Below are positions 38,601 to 49,608 of a stretch of DNA of 64,000 bases, piece after piece. The DNA is taken from NCBI GenBank assembly GCA_037903475.1, contig JBAJFG010000364.1, forward strand, positions 62,001 to 126,000, written 5' to 3'. The notes beneath the pieces were generated by a model. That model made no database searches. It was not told the DNA's origin and saw nothing but the letters and a program-made list of their open reading frames with translations. Each line of letters begins with the position of its first letter. Positions within the stretch are counted from its first letter, which is position 1. The DNA comes from Ancylostoma caninum (lineage: Eukaryota > Nematoda > Chromadorea > Rhabditida > Ancylostomatidae). Position numbers and translations under genes: made by a program.

Positions 38601-41600
38601 ATTAGATTGAACGCATCAGTTTCTTCAAATGATTCAGATTTGGTTTTGTTGGAGTATTTGCTGCAGACCTAGTAGAAAAAGTTTTTTTGTGGTTCACTGA
38701 TCTTTTTTTACCTTCACTTGTTAGCTAGTTTCGTCTGGGTCAAGTGCACCCCCCCCCCCCCTGACCTCAAAAACGGTTCCGTGATGGCATTAGCGATTCT
38801 TAGTAGCTTAGAGAAGTATTTGAAAAGCATTAGGGAAAACGGTTGGTGGCTAGAACGAACCAGCACTTGTTCGCCTTCGGACGCAAATATTAACACACAG
38901 TTGTCTGCGACCATTTGTACCAGTAATAGCAGTTCGGTACTAAAAAGTTATAGTCAAGAGATGGTGTTCTGCAAGAATTTGAGGATTCATATACTATTTA
39001 ATGTGTGCCTGGTCATGGATTTTACGCTTTCCTACGAATAAGGACTAAGAATGAGCTTCCTGAGAGAGCTGCACTAATTCAGAAGCCTGTAGTTAGCATT
39101 TTCTGAAGTAATTTGGAGATGAGGCTTCTTAATAGTTAATTTCATCGTAGCACTGGTGTAAAGTGCTAACACAATTGTGCCTGCAAGTGGAATTTCAATC
39201 TTATACAACGTATAACGGGGGTGCAAAAATAGGCGTAAAAAGTAGAACTTCAGATACACCTGATCTCAATGTGCATTGTGATCAGGTAGTACAATTCATT
39301 CCGAACGTTTTGGACTAAGAATGATATGCCAGTGATTAATTCATTGCACCCGTAATTAGTAAGCTTCTATTCGAAACTTAGCTACTTTGGAAAACAGCAC
39401 TGCCTTTTTCGATGTCCATGATGTCTGAATCTGAAAGTCAGGACATTTGTTTCGTCACTCCCAGTTATTCGTTCAATTTTTCATGATGTTTCTGCGCTAA
39501 TTTACTGACCAACTTGTCTGGTGCTTAAATTATGAAGGTAAATTGTGACAGTTATACATGCTTAGATGCCTACTGATGTTGCTTAGTGGTTGGTTCACCG
39601 CATTCGGATTATCCTATTTTGACACTGTTCTTTTTCCAATTTACAACGGCATCTAATTTGTCCCTACATCGATTTTTCGTCTAAAGAAGCACCATTTTCC
39701 GAGAAGTCATTACGACTGGGGAATTTCAAAGAGGGGTGGCACGGCAAAAAGGGCAGGGCGACACGTGGTCGTTTTTTCCTCTTGGTACAGTGTTATGGTG
39801 TTTTGTTAAGAAACCGTTTCCCTCGATTTACAGCACGACAGAAGAATTTTTATTCCAAAATAAAGCGAATGTAGTTATGAATTCTGAGATTTTGCTTGTT
39901 CAAGCAGAACATGTATGTGTACGTAAAGATAAAATGATTATTCAAAAAAAAAACGAATAATAAAGCACTAGGAAAGCTGATGGAGGTGACGAAGGAGACT
40001 CCTATTTCTGCGTAACAGTTTTAAGAGTTTTTCTACGTCCTGAACGATTCCTTATTCTCTAGCATAAAGAAGAACACGATTGCTACGGGATATCAAATGG
40101 CTTTCTGTGGATTTTCTTGTGTTTTTATTGCTCAATTTCTCTGAATAACTTCTGCAATGAAAACAAACCTCATAGGAGAGCACTTCTGACGTTTATGACG
40201 AAAATGATTAAATGCAGGTGTGCTGGTAAAATCCTGCCTGCCCTTCTCGATTTTGAGTCTGAGCAGGTGAACCATATGTAGCTGGATTTAACTATGCTAT
40301 GATGTGATTTCGAGACAGTACTTTGATAGTGCTCGTGATAACGTCGAACTCCAGGAAGGAGTTTCATGTCGCTTTTTTGATGGGAGATCTGATGCTCACA
40401 TCATCAAGGATTAAGCGTGATGATGGCAGAAAGACTAAAGAGACAACCCTTTCACTACCTCACCAACATCATCCCCCATTTTGCATGCGTACAAATTCCT
40501 ACCTCCCCTCCCTCCGTCATCTTTTCATCATCATGCCCCTCTTACATTCTACCCTTTATCCTCACCTCACCCTCCGTAAAATACTGGCCCATGCGCCTTG
40601 AAAATTCTCTACGGTTCTGAATGGAAGCGAATCGTATGTAACAAGAAATTGATCAACGCCAACTCCCACCTTTTCCTCCCACACTCTCCTGAATATTCAT
40701 GAAATGTTCACAGTTTTGTTTCTTTGGCCTCAAATCGGCTCTCATCATTGCCAGTTTGTAGCAGACCATGCACGCGTGGTTTCATTCGGAGATAGACTTT
40801 CGGTTGACTGTTATGAAAAGATAGTTGCTAATTTATCGGGACAAATTTCCAGTAATGTTTCCTATGTATACTGCCCTGTTGTATAAGGTCTTAGAAAATT
40901 GCTTTCGAACGCACTTTGATGCTTGCATCGTGTTGTTCAATTCAAAAAGTAAGGGGTAATGATAATTTTTTGCTCAAGCAAAATCCATGGATTGGAAATG
41001 GGTCACTCCTCCTGTGAAATTTCATCCATGAGATGGAAATGTTGGATGAACTTTCCGTGGACCTATCCTATAATCTATTTTTTACAGTGAGTAGTCTTAT
41101 GAAAGCATCTTGTAACATCTTTTGAGGTATCTATACTATTGTATTTCTCTGATTTCTTGTCTTGGCAATTACTCCTTGACAATCTTCTATTCGTGGGTTT
41201 TTGTTTGAAATGTAGGCTACAAACCACGAAATCCTAGTCTTAATCTTACGGGCTACAAACTCCTTTTCACGCGTGAAAAATTACATTTCCGTCCAAAATT
41301 TGCTGACGTACAGTGGCGACCACATTTTTAGCACGCTGCCGATTTTGGCCGATCAACTGATGAAAATATGAAATCCGTATTTCAAGCTTGGAGTGAGCAA
41401 TCAGGACAATACTTGCTAATATGGTGGGGCATAACGTTGTCTTTCTTACCTCTACTCCTCACCTCATGCGATTGAACATTGTGCTTTGGTGAAATGATGC
41501 AGCTACCGCTTTGATATCTCGGCAACAGGTGCAACTGGAACACTTTCTCCAGCAGTTCAAGGCTTCTTTGGCTGAAGCATTTCGCTCAGGTGCCGCAAAG

Positions 41601-43856
41601 GGAGAGGAAGACGTTCGTGGCAGCTGCCGTTCTTTTAGGTACAATTGAGGGGTGAATAGCGGCAAGTGGGGAAAAGACCACGCCCAAATATAGGCGTTGA
41701 CATTAAGGTATCTTTGCCTTCAAGGAAGGAGCGTGCTCAAGCTGCATAGATGCTATTTAGTTATCAGTGTGGAAGGAATGTGATTAGAAGCCTTCCCGAA
41801 ACCAACCAGTTTTAATCGAAATAATGACGGGTTAAAGATTTTAGATAGTAACATAAGTTTCCGTTCTAGAGATTTTCGAACGCTAGTAAAAAATGATTCT
41901 CGATCAGATTTTTCTTATATCTACACATCTTTTTGATGCATGGTCTTGCGAGCATTCTGGAATGTGCATCATATTTTTTTGTCTTGTTTAAAAAATTTGA
42001 TTAACTTCGGAATGAACCCTTCAAAAATGCAAATTTGGTAACTGCACTTTCGCAAACAATAATTTTACCATAACGTTGCATAAGGCTAACCAAATTTGGA
42101 TGGAGTAATCACGAGGGCATTCTTATTCTCTCTGGTACTTTCTCCCCCAGTTTTATTGTTGAGCAGTCTCAGGCAGAGGCACCAAACTTGAGGACCCAAG
42201 ATTTTGATTGTGCGATTTTTCTCTCTGCATTTGAAACGAATTGAAGAGGGAGTTTTCCCCCGTGACTACAAATATTAACTGTTTGAGGGCACAAATCGGT
42301 AGAATTTTGGAACAAGTTCCTAGCGCCCTGTGGAAATTACACCATTTTGCCACACCACGGAGCACGCCTTAATTTTGTTGGTTGAACTCTCCGGAAAGGC
42401 TAAGAGTTTGCAGAGGAATTTTTAGTTGCGCGTTATGTAGAATTGACTTTAACAGAGCGCCGATTATCAATTCGCAAGATTACCTACTGTGCGAGAACCA
42501 AACTGCCAAAGTCAGTGAATTCCAGCTCTGCTTGAGTCAGTCGTTGCCTTGTAGTCCACGGATTTCTGGAGCAGCGGAGTTGAGCTTTTGCTGTAAAAAC
42601 TGTAAAGGACTAGCGAGTGTTGTGGTGCACACCTCGATTATTCGATTTTTTATAAAACTTTTTTTCGAAAATTTCAAAATAGCGGAAACTTATGTTACGA
42701 CCTAATACTTGATATGGCCCTTACCTAGGCCAGGATACATCATTGAAATTACCCATGGTAAACGCGTTGGCGCCCGAGTTGACGATGAGTAAGCTTTTGT
42801 GGCGCTAACACGTTTATCCTGGGTGATCTGAACAATACAGGGTGGCGAAAAATTACGTGCGCGTGATATTTGACTCTGTTTTATTTTTGTGTGAAGCATT
42901 CCTGCATACTTTTTCTTTCTTAAATATTTATTAGTTAAGCAAGAACATTCCAATTTTATCTTCCAACAAGAATGGGCTCTAGCCCATGGAGCCAAAACAA
43001 CGGTCCACTTCCTGAAGACCAAAATCAGCTCTTTTTTTGACGAAAGACTTGTGTCCTGCCAATAGCTCGGATTTGAATCCATTGGACTTTTCTGTTTAAA
43101 TGTCTAGGGAAGAGCTACTTAGCAAATGTAGAAAACCTGGTGGATTTACGAAGAGAATTGATGAAAATTTGAAATAATGTAGACGTTAACTACCTGCGCC
43201 GCACCATCGACTCCATGAAGAAAGGAATTAACGCCTGCATCAAAGCTTATGGCAGACACATCAAAAATTTTGTGTAATTATGAAATGTCGCGCCCTGCAG
43301 TTGTACAGGAATAAATCTCTTGAAATGTTCGTTGGCAGAAAATAAAATTTGAACGCCTTTTATGGCGCACGTATTTTTTCGCCACCTTGTATATGCGGCC
43401 CCAGGCTAGGGGCACGTAGCACCTGCAGCCGATTTCAGCACGAGGTGTTAATTTTTGATGCGTATTGATTGTGGGCGGTTCGCGGCCGGTTACTCCCTGC
43501 CTGCAAGTAATCGATACGTATCAGCAATGAAGTCGCCAAGGCGACAGCGATGCAAGGTGCTATACTCTCCGTGGAATACAGCGACAGCCACAGCATAGCG
43601 AAATTTTTCCATCAGTTCTTGCCAAAAAGCATGTAATGACATCTGTCACATAAAAATTGGAGTTTCTTTCCTGTGATTCAGTTCGGAGTAGAGAATTTTC
43701 TTCCCTTTGTACCAGCTGGTTCGATCTTATACGTGAAACATTTTCAGACGTCCGTTACCGCATGTGCCAGGTCGTCCAACAGCGATTGTCTACCCGTTCA
43801 GTCAGCCGACCCATACCGGCTATCTAACACACGCCACCATGTTGCCCAGAGAATAG
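26683..43856 (+). CDS. trmt-61A: tRNA (adenine-58-N1)-methyltransferase catalytic subunit
   Basis: This subunit transfers a methyl group from SAM to N1 of A58 in the T-loop of tRNAs, working as a heterotetramer with TRMT6. Eight exons join in frame: 26683-26755, 28020-28179, 28942-29095, 29480-29611, 29863-30054, 32456-32536, 34220-34344 and 43748-43856 (TAG), giving 341 aa; human TRMT61A is 289 aa. Exon 2 holds the N-terminal domain (HADLIEEGDTVIIY). Exon 3 has ELWTRSLPRRTQILY. Exon 4 has SAM motif I (ESGTGSGSLSHAIA). Exon 5 has DGVFLDVPAPW with the catalytic Asp, then GGRLVSFSPCIEQ. Exon 8 ends with the family signature THTGYLTHAT. The first 25 residues (Ser/Asn/Pro-rich) and a charged linker in exon 7 (RIRKRKLEEE) account for the extra length. 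Exon 4 uses a weak acceptor (TTTTCAAAG). The last intron is 9.4 kb and full of transposon sequence. Confidence 0.94.
28713..28847. repeat. Fold-back in TRMT61A intron 2
   Basis: GCATGAAGTTTCTGCAGAG plus AAATTTAGCTGAAGTT pairs with the complement at about 28809-28847, leaving a spacer of about 55 bp. It is probably a MITE remnant. Confidence 0.6.
30055..32455 (+). other. TRMT61A intron 5 (2.4 kb)
   Basis: Non-coding. Contains the fold-back element at 31151-31538 and a direct duplication of about 33 bp at 32010-32078 (GCAAACGTTATGTGCTTTTT and GCAAACGCTATGTGCTTTTT). Exon 5 (ending CIEQ) joins exon 6 (VQRACEIM) without needing sequence from here. Confidence 0.7.
31151..31538. mobile_element. Fold-back MITE, about 390 bp
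   Basis: The outer arms CTCACACTATACATTGGACC and GGTCCAGTGTATATCTCAC are inverted copies. They continue inward through AAAATCGAATAATTT, and further inverted matches around ATTCGA/TCGAAT motifs fill the interior, so most of the element can fold on itself. No coding frame. Confidence 0.7.
32537..34219 (+). other. TRMT61A intron 6 (1.7 kb)
   Basis: I see no exon or strong repeat. It ends in TGTTTCCAG before exon 7. Confidence 0.6.
35006..35832. mobile_element. Dispersed element with internal ~116-bp tandem units
   Basis: It opens with ACTAGCTGCCGTACCCGGC then TTCGCTCGGGT and closes with ACAAACTTTCACGTTTATAT after a CA-rich stretch. Ends like these recur in non-autonomous repeats of many invertebrates (established pattern; class not certain to me). 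Inside, a unit beginning TTGTC, with an ATTCAGCG-type core and an AAAAATCAAT-type tail, repeats about four times (starts near 35221, 35338, 35455, 35568). No reverse transcriptase or transposase is visible. Confidence 0.65.
37130..37255 (+). CDS. Possible orphan exon nested in TRMT61A intron 7
   Basis: After GACTTCAG (AG at 37128-37129) a frame reads CKNGRLFEATYQMLSPEEVK and continues SLRTELKKRPSLQLEKEATG before a possible GTAATG donor at 37256. The composition (charged, helical, no low complexity) looks like real protein, unlike other frames nearby. It does not fit TRMT61A, whose exons join across it. It could be an alternative exon, a nested gene fragment or a transposon-captured exon. I do not recognise the protein. 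Confidence 0.3.
37262..37345. repeat. Short dispersed repeat, copy 1
   Basis: GAGGCCGGCGGCACGCGC, followed by ATGCAACGTGGCACTCTGAG and GTCTGCGCATC, matches sequence at 57785-57845 with moderate divergence. It begins only a few bases after the possible orphan exon ends. Confidence 0.45.
41518..41640 (+). pseudogene. Possible retroelement gag fragment
   Basis: An in-frame run reads QQVQLEHFLQQFKASLAEAF followed by RSGAAKGEEDVRG, ending at TTTTAG. An amphipathic Gln-rich helix of this kind resembles the N-terminus of some nematode LTR-retrotransposon gag proteins (weak, from memory). It is too short to classify and no pol sequence follows. Confidence 0.25.
41841..42705. mobile_element. TA-type non-autonomous DNA transposon, copy 2 (865 bp)
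   Basis: The left end TTAGATAGTAACATAAGTTT and the right end complementary to TTAGGTCGTAACATAAGTTT match the copy at 10686-11556. The interiors also align, for example the AATTTGGTA-CTGCACTT stretch and the final TTTTATAAAA...AATTTCAAAA. The ends are more diverged than in copy 1. Confidence 0.75.
42836..43391 (+). mobile_element. Internally deleted Tc1/mariner-family element
   Basis: The left terminal repeat TACAGGGTGGCGAAAAATTA then CGTGCGC and the right end, GCGCACGTATTTTTTCGCC then ACCTTGTA, are inverted copies over about 27 bp, bounded by TA. At about 556 bp it is less than half the length of a complete mariner. It keeps the 3' half of a decayed transposase (next entry). Confidence 0.8.
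42951..43280 (+). pseudogene. Mariner transposase C-terminal remnant
   Basis: One frame reads FQQEWALAHGAKTTVHFLKT, then KISSFFDERLVSCQ and a stop, followed by LGFESIGLF. This corresponds to the FQQDxAPxH and SxDLNPLDF region around the last catalytic acid of mariner transposases; here the acidic residue after QQ is replaced and the NPLDF motif has decayed. Further on, YLRRTIDSMKKGINACIKA is recognisable in another frame. Several stops and frame changes show it is dead. Confidence 0.75.
43440..43585. repeat. TACTCCAC-family fold-back, second copy
   Basis: Contains AATCGATACGTATCAGC and GCTATACTCTCCGTGGAATA followed by CAGCGACAGCC, matching in rearranged form the motifs of 13307-13482 and 53967-54071. 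It ends about 160 bp before the last TRMT61A exon. Confidence 0.5.
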
Positions 43857-44308
43857 GAGCTATGATCCGCCACCATCACCATCACCGCGATCCGTCCAGC
43901 AACACTCTTGTGGTAGATGTCCGTGTTGCTCTGTTTAAAAATCGTTCGATTTGCTAGTATTGTATTCTCACATCACACAGCTGCAGACAGCTTTTTACAC
44001 TTTTCTGAGACACCTTTTCGTTTCTGTTCTTACGATATGTGCCAGGTCTTATGGTATGCCGCATTACTTCATAACTTTATGTATCTCCAGTACATTTGTT
44101 AGCCGTGTGTGCAAAAGCTATGGCTTGTGCTCGCAAACATAGATCACCTAGATCACGGACTTGTGACAGTTGTCTAGTTTTTATATTAGTTTTCGGTAAT
44201 ATTACGGTCTGTTTATGTTACAGTTCACTTTTGTTGAAAAAGAGTTTTGTATAAAAGTTTTATGAAAAAACAACGCTTTGGAAGGCTTATTTAAGCAGCT
44301 GTCTACTG

Positions 44309-44475
44309 TGGTTGCACGAGAACTGGTCCCCAGTGCTGTGCTAACCTGCTAGCAATCCTTTACTCTCATGTGGAGCCATTTTTCCCTTCGCTGTCTTGGT
44401 GTCCTTTATTCTTACCCTGTGAATCAAAAACGAGAACAGATTGATCTGCTGGGGATCAGTTCTCGCACAATCCAA
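44309..44475. repeat. Fold-back with 25-bp arms
   Basis: GCACGAGAACTGGTCCCCAG on the left pairs with CTGGGGATCAGTTCTCGCAC on the right with few mismatches, around a spacer of about 115 bp. Confidence 0.65.
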
Positions 44476-45010
44476 TCGATTACTTTGGCGTGCACTACGT
44501 GAACCTGTATTGAAATTTCTTCACTAAGGTACTTAACTCCTCAGTGGTTATGAATATTTTGTGGGTCCAGGCACGAACAGATTCAGGTTCGATCATTTTC
44601 TTTTTTTTTTCGTTTTTTCTTCGCGAAAAGAGCAGGTGATATCTTACGACTTTCTGCCGTCCCTGACAATGTGTGGAATGTCACGAGAGGGTACAGTCCT
44701 CGAGGAAAAGTTAGAAGGATTGCTCGTGCGGTTTCATAGAGTTGCAGACGTAGAACCACCTACTACCTACTTCACCCTCTCACTTGCAGCCTGCTCTTTC
44801 CGCATCCATCGTTCAGGTCTATCAAGTTTCTGTAGGCATGGAATCCATCTACTTTTCTGAGGAGTGTAGATGAGGATTGAGCCAGCTGAGGATACAGAAC
44901 TGGGAAGTGCTATAGAGTAATGGGTTAAAATTTTCACGAAAACTTTTGAATTGCGTCCATCATACAACGTCCTGGTGGAGTAAGCATGTACAGACGCTCT
45001 TCGCCACCCA

Positions 45011-45264
45011 CTCTGGTAACGGAGCAGCACGAACGCAGCCCGAATGGCGTAATGGTTCGGTTAGAAACGCTAGCAGCAACGATTCCCAGTTGCTGCCATC
45101 CTCCCCTTGATTGCTGCTCAAGCTGTCGGCCCTTTGGCAGCAATTACTGAAAGACGGCAGCAATCAAAGGGAGGATGACAGCAACTGGGAACCGTTGCTG
45201 CTAGCGTTTCTAACCGAACCATTAACGCCGTTCGGGCTGCGTTCGTGCTGCACAGTTATCAGAG
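45011..45264. mobile_element. Fold-back MITE, 254 bp
   Basis: Long inverted arms of about 110 bp run from CTCTGGTAACGGAGCAGCAC (left) and the complement ending GTTATCAGAG (right) in to GATTGCTGC near the centre. The matching open frames on both strands (a shared LLLAFLTEPL string) result from the palindrome. Confidence 0.8.
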
Positions 45265-45879
45265 TATTTGGACAGATTAGAACAGGACGCAGAGAGAGTG
45301 GGCGAAGATGAGAATGGTGATATCAGTGAGTTGTGTGGATGCGCAGACAACCAGAGTGCCGCGTTTCATGTGGTGTAGCGCGTGCTAGTGGGCTGCGAAC
45401 ACAGAAGTTTACCATAGGATGTAGGCGTCTTCATTTGTTCGAAATCATATAATTCATGGCGCATTACAAGAATCCTCTCAAGGGGGATTACCGTAGCTCA
45501 GCCTCTCCTTACCTCTTCCTAATTGTAGCAGGATTCATGGGTAAAATGCACGAGTATGTACTCAACTGTCAACGCGTTTGAAACAAACTTCCTGAGACTC
45601 GTCTATCCTGATTGATCGAAGCTTGGAACGTCCTCAGGATCGTTCATAGATCTCACCACTGAAGCCGTAGCTCAATTCCAGATTGTCCGGGGATCTTCGA
45701 AGTTTATTCTGCGGAAAGATGTGCTAAATTCGTTTTGAATTAACAATTCCAAATAGCTTGAGGTAAATTAAGTTGTGTAGTTAGTTTAAGTTAGTTTTTG
45801 TGAACATTTTCTGGCAGAGTAGATACTGATGGTCAAGTTTGGGTGACCCAGAGTAGAATCGAGCTTCAGAGCGCAAGGG

Positions 45880-47330
45880 AATTCGTCCCCCATACCCAGC
45901 CAGCCGACGGCGAGTCCCCAAAAATCAGCCCACCCCCACCCCTAGCAGCAGCAGCGGCGTCGGCCGCGGTCCCGCTGTGTGTGTGTGCGCTCCCGCGGGG
46001 TGGGATCAGCTGTTCGACGCCGTCCGCGGTGAGAGCGCAGACGGCGAGGGCCGCGGCTGAAGAGTGGTGCGTTTAGAGACGCACGCCATCGGCGCATTGA
46101 TCGCGTCGCGGCGCGGCACTGGCGGCGTTATAGTGTTGTGTATGTGTATGCGTGTGTGTATGTGTGTATGTGCGTGTGTGTGTGTGTGTGTGCGTCGGCG
46201 AGCACGTCGTCGACAGCGCGACGACGCAATCACCGCGCCAGCCGACGCCGCGACGACGGGGAAAAATAGAAGAGCTGTGTGTGTATGCGAGTGGTGGTGG
46301 TGCGGGGAGGGGAGCGACGCGGGGGGCGGTCCGCACACACCACTGTGTGTGCGGCGATTGCGGGACTCGTTTTGGCCGCCGCGTCTGCTCGGCGCCCGAC
46401 AGCCTACTCCCCGTGGACTGAACCAACCCCGCTCTCACAGCGACGGGGTTTTTTCAGCTACGCAAATCCCGACTTGCTAGTTTTTCCAGCGTAGAATTGT
46501 GAACAACATCTGCGTGTGTGGTTTGTGCGATTGCCCTTCTGTTTCATTTTTGGGCCTTTCAAAATTTCATTCACTATTAATTCCACTCTATCAACACTAA
46601 TCGATCCGTCTTATCAATCGCTATGCGTTGCGTTGCCTAGCGGACGAGGAAGTTGGATAGAATATCGAATCCGATTTGAATCGTGATCTACGCTGATCGC
46701 GACGCATCATTCCAGTGCGACGCGCGCCTCTGGCTCCATCGCGAGCCGGTCGTCGTCGTGGTGATCGAGCCTGTTTCAGGCGACGACGACCAGTTCGCAT
46801 CGCTCGGCGTGGCGATCAGCCAGGACGGGTCCCCAAGGAAAGAATCCAGCACCAGCATCTCCCAACATCTTTGTTTGATCATCTCTATGCAGGAAATGTG
46901 TATTCCTTTGGGGGACCAGACTGACCAACCAACATTATCGTCCAGCATCGTTCCTTTTATGGTGTATTCCTTGTGCCGATAGCGATGATTTGGACGGTGC
47001 GATGCGATGCGATGCGACGCTGCGTATCGAATGTACGACGATGCTGGTGGTGGTGATGGCGAAGGTGTCGGGGGGACTTGACGCCGAGCAGTTCACAACG
47101 GAATACGATCCCACCACCAACACCGCAACACCAGCAGCAGCATCGGCGTGAACATCGCCAGGAGATCGCGCTTTCTGGCGATTTTTCGTCGAGTCGCCCC
47201 AGTTCAAGTCTTCTCCACCACGAGTCCATGTGTGATTCTTTATTTCTTGCATGTTGTCCTGGATTTCCTGCGATCCATGGACGTTTCCGCGGCATCTGCA
47301 GAATCCTTCCGTTCAGGACTGCTGATTCCT
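45880..47330. promoter_or_regulatory. GC-rich island with GT microsatellite; candidate promoter or first exon
   Basis: GC content rises sharply, with many CG dinucleotides and CGTCG/GCAGCAG triplets, over about 1.4 kb. A GT-rich microsatellite lies at about 46135-46195. Open frames occur on both strands but change composition mid-way and match nothing I know. The patch resembles a promoter plus untranslated first exon. Its most likely owner is the gene entering at 63785 (inference). Confidence 0.35.
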
Positions 47331-49608
47331 ATCTTTTCCCTAGCAGCTGCAGTGACATTTTTCTAGTCGAGGCTCATATTGTAATCGCACTCGTTTATCT
47401 GCAGTTCTTCTATTAATTGTCTGCACACGCTAACATATGCTAGAGTATCCCACTGAGAGAATCAGTTATGCCAATTGCGTCACTACCATACGGTGTCAGG
47501 TTTAGCTAGGTGAATTTTCTCATGAGTTGAGTGTTTGTGTATGTTCTTAGTTGGGAATGCGGTGAATGGTCGGAAATTTCTGGGAAAAGTCATGGTTATA
47601 GCATGAAAACGAGTTGGGAAAAGAACGTAGGTGAAACTCTTTCAGGTGCCTCTTTAGGAAGGTATTTTTGCCTAGAACTTGCCATTTTTTCGTTGCTCTG
47701 TAAGGGGAGAAGCCCTGTGTCGTTCTGATTTATGAACTGCAATTGTAGTTAAATTCTTATTTTTTTTCGGATCCTCTTTTATTCTGCAAATTTACTGACC
47801 CTTTTTTTTATTTGTGCACACGAAAATAAAAATACACTGCAGCTAAGGTCACTGTCAAATGAACGAGCGCATGACAGGCGCATTTTTGTAGCGGTGCGGC
47901 ATGAGAATCGTCGTGACGGGATCAACAAGAACCATTTCTGTCGACTAGGTCCCGCCACGATCCTCGGTCCGGAATGCCACGAACCCGTCGACTAATCTCC
48001 GGACTGTAAACAGGGCTGAGCTTAGATCCCTTTTCCAAGCTTACAAATTTGCTGAAACATTCTGGTCAAATATCCGGATAAATATGCCCTGTGTACTCGC
48101 TGAAAAATTGTAAATTTAGGTATTTGTGCTCCCCGAATACCGCACACTTCACCACGTTCTTTTTTCTCCAGTGTCTCTCCAAATATCCTCCCACATCAAG
48201 CGGACAGTAATAATTCGTGGAAAATTTTCACGTTTGCCACATTTTCCGTCTAATCCTCACATGCTGCCTGCTCAGTATATTTGGGTTCCCCTTAGAAATG
48301 GCATCTATCACTAATATCCAGTATCCTTCCTAACATGATGGTCCCTAGCGCCGATGTATCCAATAGTTTTGGAGCTTCATAATTGGCCTATGTAGTTCTC
48401 GACAATATTTTATCATTTTATTTTCAGTTAATAGGATTCATAGGATTCATTCGCTACAGCTGCCACTACGACTAGACTCCTTCCATGCCACAAGCTAATT
48501 TTTTTTCAAAGATTTTATCTTTGTTTCCAAATTTTAATTCAATTTAAGGGTTGAGGTGACTAGTACACCATAGTGTACCACCACCGTGCTGCTCCGCCCG
48601 TTCGGCTCCATTATTCGACGTTGAATCAGACAGTTAGCACTGTGCACACGTAGCGCGAATGACACCATACGTCGTGGACGCGCACAGACGACAACGACGA
48701 GAATGACGTACGTCCCGTTGTGTCACCGTTACCGTATCGCTCGTGGGCCTCTGTCATCCAGTCATTCAACGCTATGTGTCTGTCATCTACCGTACACCGG
48801 CCACTTCATACGATCATTGGGGGCGCCGTACTGCTTATCTAGCAGCGCGACTGGTGGTGCTATCAGTCGTCGCTGCGCTCGGCGGCGTCAGGCAGTTCTC
48901 TTTCTCACATCGCGCGCGCTCAACGCGCGCGCGCAGTGATATCGGCGTCAGCATCTGAGTGAACAGCACTGGGGGGACGTGCTGTAATGGAGGGGCTGCG
49001 TTGTGCTCGGCTCCGGCTGGGTTTTTCATGGACTGTAAAGCTGCGGCAGAGCTGTGGTATTTAGTCCGGGAATTGAGGAAATGTCTGGGTGCGGCGTAAT
49101 CTCGGGGCGATCTCCTTACTCGTAGCCTTTTTTCCAACTGGGTAGAGATACGCTATCTATCTGTCCCGTGTGATTTTCCCCCTGTAACGCCACGACATTC
49201 CATTGTCGTCGTCGCAGGGTTAGTTTGCATCAGATAGCGCGAGCGATGCCCGCTTATCTTCCCTTCAATACCATTCCAGCCGATGGAGATGGACCGCGAA
49301 AGAACGGGGCACTGCAGCGGAGAGATGGGTGGCGGGGGATTGGCTGCTGGGGTAAAGCTGTGCTGTGTTTACTTCTGTGCTGTGTTTACTTACTTCTATT
49401 AATGGTAGTTAAGACAGGATCTCTCCTTAGGGGGGTAGCTTCCGTCTCGATGGACTTCTTGTGTGGTGAAAAGCACCTCCAATCCTTTCAAAAGTGGTTT
49501 TTTGATGATCCATAGTGGTTTCCACTTGGACCCCTCTCACACCAAGTTACCCAAGGGTTTTATCACTCCATTCGTTGACGAGGACGATAGGCTTAACGTT
49601 CGAAGCGT
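47331..49608. other. Gene-free stretch with a GC-rich patch
   Basis: No exon recognised. A GC-rich patch at about 48590-48960 contains CGCGCGCGCTCAACGCGCGC, a self-complementary run. The rest is AT-rich and featureless to me. Confidence 0.45.

Larger units (their letters stand above)
34345..43747 (+). other. TRMT61A intron 7 (9.4 kb), transposon graveyard
   Basis: The split glycine codon (GG/A) joins exon 7 to exon 8, so no exon is missing for TRMT61A. The intron holds the element at 35006-35832, a possible orphan exon at 37130-37255, a gag-like fragment at 41518-41640, a TA-flanked element at 41841-42705, a mariner remnant at 42836-43391 and a fold-back at 43440-43585. Other stretches (35.9-37.1, 37.4-41.5 kb) show nothing I can name, apart from a C-run near 38750 and pyrimidine-rich DNA near 40.44-40.6 kb. 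Confidence 0.75.
43857..45880. other. Intergenic region after TRMT61A
   Basis: No coding exon found. It contains the TRMT61A 3' UTR (no clear AATAAA) and the fold-backs at 44309-44475 and 45011-45264. Confidence 0.6.

Noticed and set aside
42702..43082. 126-codon minus frame
   Set aside because: It overlaps the decayed mariner transposase, which reads on the + strand; the minus frame is a shadow.
46064..46480. 138-codon + frame and 110-121-codon minus frames over the GT microsatellite
   Set aside because: Cys/Val or Thr/His repeats come from the microsatellite and GC-rich triplets, and overlapping frames on both strands are equally open.
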